From: Nanobdellota archaeon
GTDB taxonomy: Archaea > Nanobdellota > Nanobdellia > SCGC-AAA011-G17 > GW2011-AR17
Direction: 5' to 3'
NCBI GenBank assembly: GCA_030018575.1
Contig: JASEIA010000010.1
Coordinates: forward strand, 1 to 23,647
Length of the DNA stretch: 23,647 bases
Shown piece by piece: positions 6,505 to 13,989 of the stretch. How positions within the stretch are numbered: the stretch's first letter is position 1; each line of letters starts with the position of its first letter. Under the pieces are notes generated by a model. It saw only the letters and a program-made list of their open reading frames with translations. It was not told the origin of the DNA and did no database searches. The position numbers and the translations under genes are program-made.

Positions 6505-6861
6505 AACCTAAGAGTTGTCCTGCAAAGGCTTGCTGAGAATGAGTGGAGGGGGCTTACAACTAATAAGCTGAAGGAAGATAGTTCAAAAGCATATTACGAA
6601 GCCATAACGCCCGGCTTTTCATTGTTTGCGATTACTGCAAGAAAAGAAATGAATGAAGAAGTTGTGGAAGAAGGAGAGGAAGAAATAAAAGAAGAAGCTC
6701 TTGTAGAAGAGCCCAAGGCGCCTGAAGCGCCTGTAATGCCTGAAAAGCAGGGTAAGACGTGGATTTACGTGACTTTAATCGCAATTATTGCTGTTATTGC
6801 GGCTGCCTTCTTTTTTAGGGCAAAAAGGCATAAGCGCAGGAAAATAAGGCGTATGTATTAA
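6505..6861 (+). pseudogene. Decapitated PGF-pre-PGF surface protein remnant
   Basis: In one frame after a stop at 6502-6504 the DNA codes for VVLQRLAENEWRGLTTNKL, then YYEAITPGFSLFAITA, an acidic EE/P-rich spacer, a hydrophobic helix (WIYVTLIAIIAVIAAAFFF) and a basic tail. This is the C-terminal anchor seen in the surface protein at 1-1316 (compare VELKRYTTQWVSLPT and ETPGFSVFAIG). No start codon precedes the homologous part; the first in-frame starts (TTG 6622, ATG 6649) fall inside or after the PGF motif. A TTTATAAA precedes it. It is best read as the 3' remnant of a lost surface-protein gene. Confidence 0.65.
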
Positions 6862-6947
6862 GCTCCGAGGACAAATAAGGCGGAAACTATAAAAAGGGCG
6901 ATTGCCTGTTATTATATTAAGAATAATTTAAATCGGAGGTTAAAAAC

Positions 6948-8036
6948 ATGAGAAAATTATTAATAGCAATTTTGTGCGCGGTTATTTTGCTTGCTTCAAT
7001 AGCAGCTGCGCAGGTTGCCTTGCCGGCAAAAACGGTAAAAGCAGCAGACTTGCAAATAGCAAGGAATGTCGCGCCTGTCTCAGGGCAGGTACAGGTCTTT
7101 AATGGGATAGGGCAAATAGCAGACAAGAGCCAGTGCGTGTGCTCGGCAGATACCTTGGCCAAAATAGCGCAGATTAAGAAACTGCTTGCTGAGCTTGAGC
7201 AGAGCTGTTCAGCAGGAGTGCCAAGTGTTGAGCCGTGGCAGCCTTCTGGCAATTGCGTTGACAAGTGCATGGCTGAGCAAGGGAAGCCTTACTGCGAAAA
7301 TGCATGCGTTACTGGCAGAGGTGTAGGGCAGTTGGACAGTGAAGGCAAGGTAATCCAAAGAGATGAGGAATGCCTTGCAGGATGCACTGCTTCAATGAAG
7401 CAGAAGTGCTGGAATAGCTGCAATATGCCAAAGCCTGTTGAAGAAGGAACTGGATGCATTGACACTTGCATGGCTAAGAATTATGACAAGGCAGGATGCT
7501 TTGCTGGTTGCTCTGAAGAAGACTTAACTTTTGAAGGCCCTTGCTCTAAGGCCTGTCAGGATAAGGCAAATGAAGTATATGGAATGTGCGAGCAGCAGTG
7601 CGCTAAACAGGAAACTACAACTGCGCCAACGCAAGGAAATGAGCTTTTAATCCAGTGCACACAGTCCTGCGAGCTGAAATACTCTGATTGCAAGCAAAAT
7701 TGCTATGCAAGTTTAGGCTCTGACGTGCCAAAGTTTAACAGATGCATTGAGCAGCAGTGCATGCCCCTATTAAAGGATTGTTCGGCAAGCTGCAATTCCC
7801 AGTATGCGTCCAAGCCCACAATTGTGCAGAAGGTTGTAAATGTGTTCAGGGCTGCGCAGTACAGGAATGCAAAATGGATATGCCATGACGGCACTGAATC
7901 AGTCGAGGGAGGGGATACTTCCTGCAAGCCATCTGACACATGGTCAAGCTATGCAAAGCAGGCTTGCGAAGGCAAGTGCAGCGCTGAAACAAACAAGTGC
8001 GGCGTGAACACCTTTATGGTGTATAGCGAGTGCTAG
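6948..8036 (+). CDS. Secreted cysteine-rich protein with twin CX3C repeats
   Basis: This gene encodes 362 aa with a clear signal peptide (MRKLLIAILCAVILLASIAAAQ). The mature part has 33 cysteines, mostly as paired CX3C motifs 6-10 residues apart: CVDKC/CENAC, CLAGC/CWNSC, CIDTC/CFAGC, CSKAC/CEQQC, CTQSC/CKQNC, CIEQQC/CSASC. Such pairs resemble disulfide-stapled helical hairpins (alpha-hairpinin or CHCH-like folds); that comparison is by pattern only. No catalytic motif or C-terminal membrane anchor is present, so it may be released or held by partners. GGAGGT lies 8 nt before the ATG and ACTATAAAAAG (about 6885-6895) may be part of the promoter. A T-rich terminator follows. Confidence 0.8.
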   Translation: MRKLLIAILCAVILLASIAAAQVALPAKTVKAADLQIARNVAPVSGQVQVFNGIGQIADKSQCVCSADTLAKIAQIKKLLAELEQSCSAGVPSVEPWQPSGNCVDKCMAEQGKPYCENACVTGRGVGQLDSEGKVIQRDEECLAGCTASMKQKCWNSCNMPKPVEEGTGCIDTCMAKNYDKAGCFAGCSEEDLTFEGPCSKACQDKANEVYGMCEQQCAKQETTTAPTQGNELLIQCTQSCELKYSDCKQNCYASLGSDVPKFNRCIEQQCMPLLKDCSASCNSQYASKPTIVQKVVNVFRAAQYRNAKWICHDGTESVEGGDTSCKPSDTWSSYAKQACEGKCSAETNKCGVNTFMVYSEC

Positions 8037-8040
8037 GCGC

Positions 8041-8069
8041 TTGTTTTTTTCTTTTCTTTTTTATCTTTT
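8041..8069 (+). terminator. T-rich archaeal terminator
   Basis: Runs of 7, 4, 6 and 4 T follow the stop of the cysteine-rich protein gene and precede the srp54 promoter. Confidence 0.65.
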
Positions 8070-8082
8070 CTAATTCAAAACC

Positions 8083-8092
8083 CTTATAAATA
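8083..8092 (+). promoter_or_regulatory. TATA box of srp54
   Basis: CTTATAAATA is centred about 27 nt before the srp54 ATG at 8114, which fits a leaderless transcript; no Shine-Dalgarno is present. Confidence 0.6.
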
Positions 8093-8113
8093 CCCTATTC
8101 TGCCTCTAATACC

Positions 8114-9481
8114 ATGGTACTTGAGAAACTTGGCGAGTCACTGAAGAACACTTTAAGCAAGATAGCGAGAAGCCTGACTGTTGATGAAAAGCTGATAGAT
8201 GAGCTTGTGCGTGATATACAAAGAGCGCTTTTACAAGCTGATGTCAATGTCCAATTGGTGTTTAATTTAACTAAAGAGATTAAAAGAAGGGCACTTGAGG
8301 AAAAGCCTCCTGCGGGAGTTTCGCAAAGGGAGTTTATTGTAAAGGTTGTTTATGATGAGCTCGTCAAGTTTCTTGGCGGAGAGAAGACAGGCATTGAGAT
8401 TGACAAGTCTAAGAAACCTTTCAAGATTATGATGATCGGGCTCTATGGCGTAGGCAAAACAACTCAAATTGGTAAACTCTTGAAATTCTACCAGAAAAGG
8501 GGCTTTAAGGTTTGCGCAGTTGGGTTGGACACACATCGTCCTGCTGCTCCTGAACAGCTTGAGCAGATATGCAGTAGAATAGATGCAAAGTGCTTTATTA
8601 TCAAAGGTGAAAAAGACCCTTTGAAGATTTACAAAACTTTTGAGAAAGAGCTTTCAAAGTATGACCTTGTAATTATTGACACGGCAGGACGTGATGCTTT
8701 AAGCAAGGACTTGATTGAGGAGATAGAGGCTTTGAACAATTACATTAAGCCTGATGAGAATTTATTGGTAATATCTGCGGATATAGGGCAGGCTGCAATG
8801 AAGCAGGCTCAGCAGTTCCACGATTCCTGCCATATAACCGGCGTTGTTGCCACAAAAATGGATGGCACTGCAAAAGGCGGAGGCGCTTTGACTGCTTGCG
8901 CTGTTACAGGAGCTCCTGTTAAATTCATTGGTGTTGGTGAGAAAGTGGATGACTTGGAGCAGTTCAATCCTCCCGGGTTTGTTGGTCGTTTGCTTGGCAT
9001 GGGGGATATTGAGGCTTTGCTGGAGAAAGCAAAGGAAGCCATTTCCGAGGAAGACGCAGAGGACATGGGAAGGAAACTGCTTAAGGGCGAGTTTAATTTC
9101 ATTGACCTGTATGAGCAGATGGCTGCGATGAAAAAGATGGGCTCGCTTTCCAAATTGGTTGAGATGATTCCGGGAATGGGAAATTTAAAAATACCTAAAG
9201 AGATGCTTGAAGGCCAGGAAACCAAGATTGAGGTTTGGAAGCACATAATGCAGAGCATGACAAAAGAAGAGCTGGAAGACCCTGAGATTATTGACGGTGC
9301 AAGAGTTGAAAGGATTGCAAAAGGAGCTGGTGTTTCAACAGGCGCTGTGCGCGAGCTGTTAAAGCAGTACAAGATGAGCAGGAAGATGATAAAGGGCATG
9401 AAGGGGCTTGAGAGCGAGCAGGACATCGGCAAGATGATGAAGAAGATGAAGGGCAGGATGCCGAAAGGGTTTGGGATGTAA
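8114..9481 (+). CDS. srp54: Signal recognition particle GTPase SRP54
   Basis: This protein binds signal sequences and 7S RNA and docks with FtsY to target proteins to the membrane. The 455-aa sequence has an N domain (1-~95), a G domain with GLYGVGKTT (109-117), DTHRPAA (139-145; His where Tyr is usual), DTAGR, TKMDGTAKGGG and the C-terminal GVGEKVDDLEQF, then a Met-rich M domain ending KMMKKMKGRMPKGFGM. The length is normal and the ATG has a well-placed TATA box. The last 24 codons are duplicated about 8 kb downstream at 17374-17445, marking a possible integration at this gene's 3' end. Confidence 0.97.
   Translation: MVLEKLGESLKNTLSKIARSLTVDEKLIDELVRDIQRALLQADVNVQLVFNLTKEIKRRALEEKPPAGVSQREFIVKVVYDELVKFLGGEKTGIEIDKSKKPFKIMMIGLYGVGKTTQIGKLLKFYQKRGFKVCAVGLDTHRPAAPEQLEQICSRIDAKCFIIKGEKDPLKIYKTFEKELSKYDLVIIDTAGRDALSKDLIEEIEALNNYIKPDENLLVISADIGQAAMKQAQQFHDSCHITGVVATKMDGTAKGGGALTACAVTGAPVKFIGVGEKVDDLEQFNPPGFVGRLLGMGDIEALLEKAKEAISEEDAEDMGRKLLKGEFNFIDLYEQMAAMKKMGSLSKLVEMIPGMGNLKIPKEMLEGQETKIEVWKHIMQSMTKEELEDPEIIDGARVERIAKGAGVSTGAVRELLKQYKMSRKMIKGMKGLESEQDIGKMMKKMKGRMPKGFGM
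9410..9481 (+). repeat. srp54 3'-end direct repeat, left copy (candidate attachment site)
   Basis: This is the last 24 codons of srp54, including the stop. It aligns with 17374-17445 over 72 nt without gaps, 62 identical, with a 21-nt perfect core (9445-9465 versus 17409-17429). The direct repeats bound a candidate island of 7,964 bp. Confidence 0.7.
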
Positions 9482-9482
9482 G

Positions 9483-10025
9483 GTGGAAAATAAAGCTATT
9501 AGAAGACGTATATTGGAGTATCTATACCAAAAAGATGAAGATAATCCTTCTTATCCCATTTCAAGAGACGAACTAAAGTTATATATGAATATTCCGGATA
9601 ACAAATTAGATAGCAATGTGCTTTATCTTGAAGAAAAGGGATACTTGAAACTCTCCCGCGGTCTAGGTAGCCTTTTCTTTTCTGCTGAAATAACTGCCTT
9701 TGGTAAAGACCTCATTGAAAATCCAGAAGATTTCAATGCAATATTTCCATTAACATTGAATATAATCACAAACAGTAGTAACATTGCTATTGGGGATAAT
9801 AATGTGCAAACCTCTACTCTTTTCGAAGGGATATATAATCAGATTGAAAAACAAAATCCCAATAATAAACAACAGATTAAGGAGGCTATAATTTCCATAG
9901 AGCAAGAATTGAAAAAAGCTGAACCTAGTAGGAATTTAATAGGTAAGGCTTTAGATTTTTTAAGAGATAATGCGGCGTGGATTCTGCCAACTGTAATTGA
10001 AGTAATTAAAAAATATGGCTTTTAG
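9483..10025 (+). CDS. Winged-helix protein with Asn-rich motif and C-terminal helix
   Basis: The N-terminal ~80 residues look like a winged helix (AIRRRILEYLYQKDED, YPISRDELKLYMNI, KLDSNVLYLEEKGYLKL). A short Asn/Ser-rich strand segment (NIITNSSNIAIGDNNVQTS) follows, then a helical region and a hydrophobic C-terminus (NAAWILPTVIEVIKKYGF). The GTG at 9483, 1 nt after the srp54 stop, is the latest start that keeps the first helix; a TTG at 9471 is also possible. Short IAIGDNN-type stretches occur in some bacterial conflict proteins, which fits the context. No exact family is recognised. Its lower GC than srp54 fits foreign origin. Confidence 0.65.
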   Translation: MENKAIRRRILEYLYQKDEDNPSYPISRDELKLYMNIPDNKLDSNVLYLEEKGYLKLSRGLGSLFFSAEITAFGKDLIENPEDFNAIFPLTLNIITNSSNIAIGDNNVQTSTLFEGIYNQIEKQNPNNKQQIKEAIISIEQELKKAEPSRNLIGKALDFLRDNAAWILPTVIEVIKKYGF

Positions 10026-10049
10026 TCATTTGATAGAGAACAATAATCT

Positions 10050-10835
10050 TTACTTAACCTTAAATCTCACAACCTTCACAATCACATACGTCGTTGGATA
10101 AAATCTTATGTTTCCAATCAATAAATAATGCTCGTATCCCTCTTTACCAATATGATAATTGTCAATGAGCTCTTTGCAGTGCTCCTCGCTGTTTGGCTTT
10201 TTCCGCATCCATTGGTATGCTTCCCACTCAACTACCTTTGATGTGTGCGGGTGCTTTGAGCTGCACTTGCCTGAGCAGGAATATTCAATGTAAGGCAGCC
10301 ATGCATAGTCATTCTGGTTCATTATGACATTGTCAATGGAATTGTCTTCAGTATAGCCTAATGTTGCCTGCCCCTCTGCCTTTTCCTTGTTTTTCTCAAG
10401 AGACATTTTAAGCGAAGCGGGCTTAACCAGCCCAAAGCTTTTTTTGTTATTCCTTACGTCAGAAAATGTATCTTTAGCCAGTTTTCTTAAAAGAGCTATC
10501 TGTTCATCCCTGCTTAAAGACTTTGCTTCAATCTTGCCATTTTTGTTTTTAGCTTCGTGAACATGAATCCGTTTTGATAAATTTTTCCATTCCGTTTCAT
10601 ACTCACAAATAACGAACGAGTTTTCCCTCCCGTCATCATTTGGCTTCCTTACTTCTACGTCTATTATCTCCCAGTCATGCACATAGTCGTAAGGCACAGG
10701 ATATACCCTGCAAAAACCTTTCTCTTCAGACCACAAGCACAGGCATATTCCCTGCTGTTTTCCAAGCTTGCGAATGGAATTAGGCGCGCCCTGCCCCATT
10801 ACAACCATGTTTCTAAGCCAAAAGCACTCGCTCAT
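10050..10835 (-). CDS. Conserved-looking Cys/His-motif protein, partner of the DUF488 fusion
   Basis: This 261-aa protein overlaps the DUF488 gene start/stop by 4 nt (ATGA), so the two are co-translated and probably act together. Visible features are an N-terminal beta-rich region (CLCLWSEEKGFCRVYPVPYD), a basic middle and a motif Cys187-x3-Cys191-x3-His195-x-His197 followed by VEWEAYQWMRK, which could bind a metal and sits next to a Trp-Glu element. The C-terminal part (YEHYLLIGNIRFYPTTYVIVKVVRFK) is beta-rich. I recognise no named family. A nucleic-acid-processing or DNA-modification role with DUF488 is a guess from context. Confidence 0.7.
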   Translation of the reverse strand: MSECFWLRNMVVMGQGAPNSIRKLGKQQGICLCLWSEEKGFCRVYPVPYDYVHDWEIIDVEVRKPNDDGRENSFVICEYETEWKNLSKRIHVHEAKNKNGKIEAKSLSRDEQIALLRKLAKDTFSDVRNNKKSFGLVKPASLKMSLEKNKEKAEGQATLGYTEDNSIDNVIMNQNDYAWLPYIEYSCSGKCSSKHPHTSKVVEWEAYQWMRKKPNSEEHCKELIDNYHIGKEGYEHYLLIGNIRFYPTTYVIVKVVRFKVK

Positions 10836-11674
10836 AAATCCAGAACCTCATGCCCCTTGTTACGGATATGCCTCGCAATCTCGCGCCTGTGGCATGTTGA
10901 AACATCCTTTTCAAAGCAAAGTAGAGCAATTCGCTTATTATTCCCCTCCTTTTCTACAGAATCAAGATATTTTTGCCTTAACGGCAAGGATTGCCTATAC
11001 TTAAGGAATAGTTTTTCATAGTCTTCTTTTGAATTAAGGTTTGCCCTATCCTCGCTTTCTACGCCTAATTCAGGCATATGCATATAATCAATTTCCGCAT
11101 CATTTAGGTATTGCTTTAGCTTCTTTCCTATGAAACAAAAATTCATGCTAAAGGCATTATTCCTTACATCAACAACCATATTTATATTATTTTGTATGAG
11201 CACATTAAGAAATGAGTCAATGTCTTTTCCTTCATATCCTATTGTGCAAAATCCTGTTTTCTGCTCTTTTTTAGGGCTTATAAGCTGGCTTTTTATGGTA
11301 TAAGGCTGATATTGCGAATATACATAATCCAGCATTTCTTTTTCATTAGTAAATCTGCCGAGCAAATGATGAATATCACTTTCCATTATCTTGATTTCAT
11401 TTGCAGCCTTTATTCCTTTATCTGTAAGCTTGGCTTCGCTGTCGTCAATCATCCCCTCTGAATTAAACTTCCTTAAGTCGCTGAAGCACAACTGTGAAAA
11501 TGGCCCCTGTTTATACGGGTAGAATGAATAAAATTTTAAGGTTTTGTCAGCAAAATATTCCTTTTTTAACAGGAACAGCGCTTTCACTATTGCCCTTCTT
11601 GAGCTGATTCCTTTCTTTTGCAGCCCTTGAATTATCTTGAGCAGCACTTTTTGCCTGTTCTTTAGCAGTTCCAT
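10832..11674 (-). CDS. wHTH-DUF488 fusion protein
   Basis: The C-terminal half (about 140-280) is DUF488: TIGYEGKDIDSFLNVL, VVDVRNNAFS, PELGVESEDR and the signature LLCFEKDVSTCHRREIARHI, with the conserved Cys-His-Arg at 261-263. The N-terminal ~100 residues form a winged-helix-like region (FLLKKEYF, FYPYKQGPFSQLCFSDLRKF, MIDDSEAKLTDKG) resembling the fold of Panacea/SocA-type antitoxins. DUF488 has no settled biochemistry. It is the first gene of a two-gene operon. Upstream is the shared promoter block (11697-11750), whose TATA is about 26 nt before the ATG. Confidence 0.85.
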   Translation of the reverse strand: MELLKNRQKVLLKIIQGLQKKGISSRRAIVKALFLLKKEYFADKTLKFYSFYPYKQGPFSQLCFSDLRKFNSEGMIDDSEAKLTDKGIKAANEIKIMESDIHHLLGRFTNEKEMLDYVYSQYQPYTIKSQLISPKKEQKTGFCTIGYEGKDIDSFLNVLIQNNINMVVDVRNNAFSMNFCFIGKKLKQYLNDAEIDYMHMPELGVESEDRANLNSKEDYEKLFLKYRQSLPLRQKYLDSVEKEGNNKRIALLCFEKDVSTCHRREIARHIRNKGHEVLDL

Positions 11675-11696
11675 GTTATAACTTATTATAAATCAG

Positions 11697-11750
11697 CTTA
11701 TAAGCCTTGTGCGTACTTGTCAAATGGCAAGTGGTTTAATACTTTTACGG
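11697..11750 (-). promoter_or_regulatory. Shared promoter block, copy 1 (drives wHTH-DUF488)
   Basis: In gene orientation it reads ...TAAACCACTTGCCA...ACGCACAAGGCTTATAAG, ending in a TATA box 25-28 nt before the DUF488 fusion ATG. It matches blocks before the RhuM (13685-13740) and Bro-N (22854-22908) genes. A 17-nt stretch around the TGGCAAGTGGTTTA core is identical to the Bro-N copy. Confidence 0.75.
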
Positions 11751-11781
11751 AATTGCCGAAAAGTTTCAAATTTGTGGGGTT

Positions 11782-11826
11782 CAAGGGGCTAATTACTAAT
11801 CTATGAGTAAAACCAATATCCCCTTG
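11782..11826. repeat. CAAGGGG/CCCCTTG hairpin repeat, copy 1
   Basis: A 7-bp perfect inverted repeat CAAGGGG...CCCCTTG encloses a 31-nt interior. The unit has the same length as the copy at 12586-12630 (21/31 interior identity) and lies upstream of promoter block copy 1. The two parts together span 11697-11826. Confidence 0.65.
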
Positions 11827-11929
11827 CCTCCTTTCCTTTAACAATTGATTATGCCGCCTTCCAATTTCTTACAAACAGCAATTCTTATATACTCCCTCAG
11901 CCATATATAACTTATCGATAGGAGACCAT

Positions 11930-12226
11930 ATGCGAAAAGCAAATACAAGGCAAATACAGAATATCAAGAAAAAGATACTTCCTATCCTGAAAAAATACAA
12001 GATTAAAAGGGCGGGAATATTTGGCAGCTATGCAAGAGGGGAGCAGAAGAGGAACAGCGACATTGACATTATCATTCAGCCCCCTAAAGGCATGGGCTTT
12101 GGCTTTGCAGGAATCCAGATGGAGCTGGAAAAGAAATTAGGTAAAAAAGTGGACATGGTTACTTATAAGTATCTCAGCCCTTATTTAAGGGATAGGATTC
12201 TGGAAAGTGAGGTCAGGGCAATATGA
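11930..12226 (+). CDS. mntA: MntA-type nucleotidyltransferase antitoxin
   Basis: This 98-aa minimal nucleotidyltransferase carries the signature Gly-Ser-x10-Asp-x-Asp (FGSYARGEQKRNSDIDI). Known MntA proteins neutralise the HepT RNase by adding AMP to a tyrosine near its active site. The HepT gene follows with a 4-nt ATGA overlap. GGAGA is 4 nt before the ATG, and a TATA-like ATATATAA (11903-11910) lies upstream. Family identity is clear from the motif and the partner. Confidence 0.92.
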   Translation: MRKANTRQIQNIKKKILPILKKYKIKRAGIFGSYARGEQKRNSDIDIIIQPPKGMGFGFAGIQMELEKKLGKKVDMVTYKYLSPYLRDRILESEVRAI

Positions 12227-12570
12227 CAGAGCATGAAGACCTGCCTTACATAATGCACATTTTGGATGCAATAAATGATATTCAGGTTTCCATAAAGGGG
12301 CTTACAAAAGCCCAGTTCCTGAAGCGCAAAGACGTAAAAGAGGCGAATATAAGAAGGATAGAAGTTATAGGAGAAGCAGTTAAAAATATTTCCGGCAGCA
12401 TGAAAGCCAGACATCCGGAAATTGAATGGGCTAAAATAGCCGGAACAAGGGACAAGATGATACACCATTATTTCGGGGTTGACTTGGATGTTGTTTGGGA
12501 GATTCTCAAGAATGATATTCCGGATTTAAAGCAAAAAATCCTGAAGATTAAGGAAGAACTGGGAAAATAA
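12223..12570 (+). CDS. hepT: HepT-type HEPN toxin (DUF86)
   Basis: This 115-aa all-helical HEPN RNase carries the catalytic and regulatory motif R-x4-H-x-Y (RDKMIHHYFGVD), with ANIRRIEVIGEAVKNIS and KARHPEIEWAKIAGTRD before it as in DUF86 proteins. The tyrosine in the motif is the known AMPylation target in characterised pairs. Overlap with mntA makes a type VII toxin-antitoxin operon; all key residues are present, so it looks intact. Confidence 0.93.
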   Translation: MTEHEDLPYIMHILDAINDIQVSIKGLTKAQFLKRKDVKEANIRRIEVIGEAVKNISGSMKARHPEIEWAKIAGTRDKMIHHYFGVDLDVVWEILKNDIPDLKQKILKIKEELGK

Positions 12571-12585
12571 CCTTAAGAGGGGTTT

Positions 12586-12630
12586 CAAGGGGCTATACGC
12601 CAATTTATAAGTGAAGCCATTATCCCCTTG
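12586..12630. repeat. CAAGGGG/CCCCTTG hairpin repeat, copy 2 (without promoter block)
   Basis: It has the same 45-nt architecture as 11782-11826, preceded by GGGTTT like copy 3. It lies alone between the convergent hepT and RhuM genes, where it could also act as a bidirectional terminator hairpin. Confidence 0.65.
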
Positions 12631-12637
12631 CCTCTTT

Positions 12638-13660
12638 CTATTCGCCTTTCGCATCACTTAGCATCTTCTTCATCATCTTGTCAAAATCAGACTCAATTCT
12701 CTGGGTTTTATCAAAAACTTCATACTCCTTGAATGCCTTTTCCTCTGCCTGCCTTTTGGAGACGCTTCCCTTGCCTTTCAGTATTTTATACTCATTAAAA
12801 TTCAGGAACTTGTCCACGCATTCAGCCAAATCCTGCATTTTCATGGCAATCCTATTTTCCACTATATGCTCAATATAGTCAAAAAAGCCGGTTATTGTTC
12901 TCTCCAGCTTTTTAATGCTTTTTTCATCCAGATAATTCTTTGCAATTATCGCATCAGACTTTAAAATCCTGCCTTTTGGGGAATATTTCCATGCAGTAAG
13001 CCCCATATTCTCTTTTTTTGAGTCTGCTCTTTTGTATATTATCTCCGCGGCAGTCTGCCCGGTTATCGCATAATGGAACTTATTTTGCACCAGGGCATAA
13101 AAATTGCGGGTGATTTCCGAATCTTTATCATAATCAATGCTGCACTCTGCAAATATGTCTGTTATTTGCTGGTAAATCCTCCTTTCGCTTGCCCTGATTG
13201 AGCGGATTCTTTCAAGCAGCTCATGGAAATAGTCCTTGCCAAAATGCCTGCCATTTTTCAATCTTTCATCATCAAGAACAAACCCTTTTATAATGAATTC
13301 CTTTAATTTTTGTGTAGCCCATATCCTGAATCGGGTTGCTTTAGCAGAATTAACCCTGTATCCTACTGAAATGATGGCGTCAAGATTATAGAACTTAGTG
13401 TTATACTTTTTTCCATCATTTGCAGTTGTTAGGAATTCCCTAATAACTGAATTTTCGCCCAATTCTCCCGAGCTGAAAATATTTTTTAAATGCTCATTAA
13501 TCGTAGGTATTTCCACATCAAACAGCTCTGCCATTCTCTTTTGGGTTAGCCAGATGCTTTCATTATGGAAGAATACATCTACCCTAATGTCCCCTTCAGG
13601 AGAAGTATATAATAAAAACTCCGAGGGATTATCGGCTAAATACCTGCCTTTTTGCTTCAT
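12638..13660 (-). CDS. RhuM-family protein
   Basis: This 340-aa protein has the RhuM layout: EFLLYTSPEGDIRVDVFFHNESIWLTQKRMAELFDV (N-terminal HTH-like region), then INEHLKNIFSSGEL, TKFYNLDAIISVGYRVNS, FRIWATQKLKEFIIKGFVLDDERLKNG and the helical C-terminus. RhuM was named in a Salmonella pathogenicity island; relatives are common in mobile islands and their biochemical role is unknown. The upstream shared promoter block (13685-13740) has a TATA about 28 nt before the ATG. The sequence appears intact. Confidence 0.9.
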   Translation of the reverse strand: MKQKGRYLADNPSEFLLYTSPEGDIRVDVFFHNESIWLTQKRMAELFDVEIPTINEHLKNIFSSGELGENSVIREFLTTANDGKKYNTKFYNLDAIISVGYRVNSAKATRFRIWATQKLKEFIIKGFVLDDERLKNGRHFGKDYFHELLERIRSIRASERRIYQQITDIFAECSIDYDKDSEITRNFYALVQNKFHYAITGQTAAEIIYKRADSKKENMGLTAWKYSPKGRILKSDAIIAKNYLDEKSIKKLERTITGFFDYIEHIVENRIAMKMQDLAECVDKFLNFNEYKILKGKGSVSKRQAEEKAFKEYEVFDKTQRIESDFDKMMKKMLSDAKGE

Positions 13661-13684
13661 CTGGATTCTACATAAGCATTTACA

Positions 13685-13740
13685 TTTATAAGCATTGTGC
13701 GTGTTTGGCGAGTGGCAGGTGGTTTAGCATATTTACTGGA
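13685..13740 (-). promoter_or_regulatory. Shared promoter block, copy 2 (drives the RhuM gene)
   Basis: In gene orientation: TCCAGTAAATATG, then TAAACCACCTGCCA, then ACACGCACAATGCTTATAAA, the last being the TATA box about 28 nt before the RhuM ATG. It is 48/56 identical to the Bro-N copy. Confidence 0.8.
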
Positions 13741-13770
13741 TTGCTGAAAAATTTTCAGTTCATCGGGTTT

Positions 13771-13787
13771 CAAGGGGCGCCCCCTTG
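13771..13787. repeat. CAAGGGG/CCCCTTG hairpin repeat, copy 3 (collapsed)
   Basis: CAAGGGG-CGC-CCCCTTG: the same 7-bp arms but only a 3-nt loop, as if the 31-nt interior had been lost. It lies upstream of promoter block copy 2, as copy 1 does for block 1. Confidence 0.65.
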
Positions 13788-13869
13788 CTGCCTTCCCTTT
13801 ATCCGCTAACAGGGTTATGAAATTAGCAAAACCCAAAGCTATTTAAAGATAATAGCCTCATTTTAAGAT

Positions 13870-13989
13870 ATGAGAACACGAACAAGCAATGAAAAATGGA
13901 ACAAATTGGTCCATGAAATAAATGCGGCAAAAAAAGACCCCGAATTCATGAGAGAAGTAAGAAAATTCATTAAACTAACAACCAGCTAA
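13870..13989 (+). CDS. Small charged protein (39 aa), possible antitoxin-like gene
   Basis: It begins MRTRTSNEKWNKLVHEI and is basic and helical, with no recognised motif. The TATA-like TATTTAAAG (13840-13848) is centred 26 nt before the ATG, ideal for a leaderless message. Its stop overlaps the ancestral 3' end of the frameshifted PIN gene on the other strand (13986-13988). The compact promoter and position beside a PIN gene suggest a real small gene; an antitoxin role is speculation. Confidence 0.45.
   Translation: MRTRTSNEKWNKLVHEINAAKKDPEFMREVRKFIKLTTS

Noticed and set aside
8809..9432. 207-codon minus-strand frame inside srp54
   Set aside because: It lies antisense to a well-conserved gene and has Ser/Ile/Phe-rich composition typical of antisense translation.
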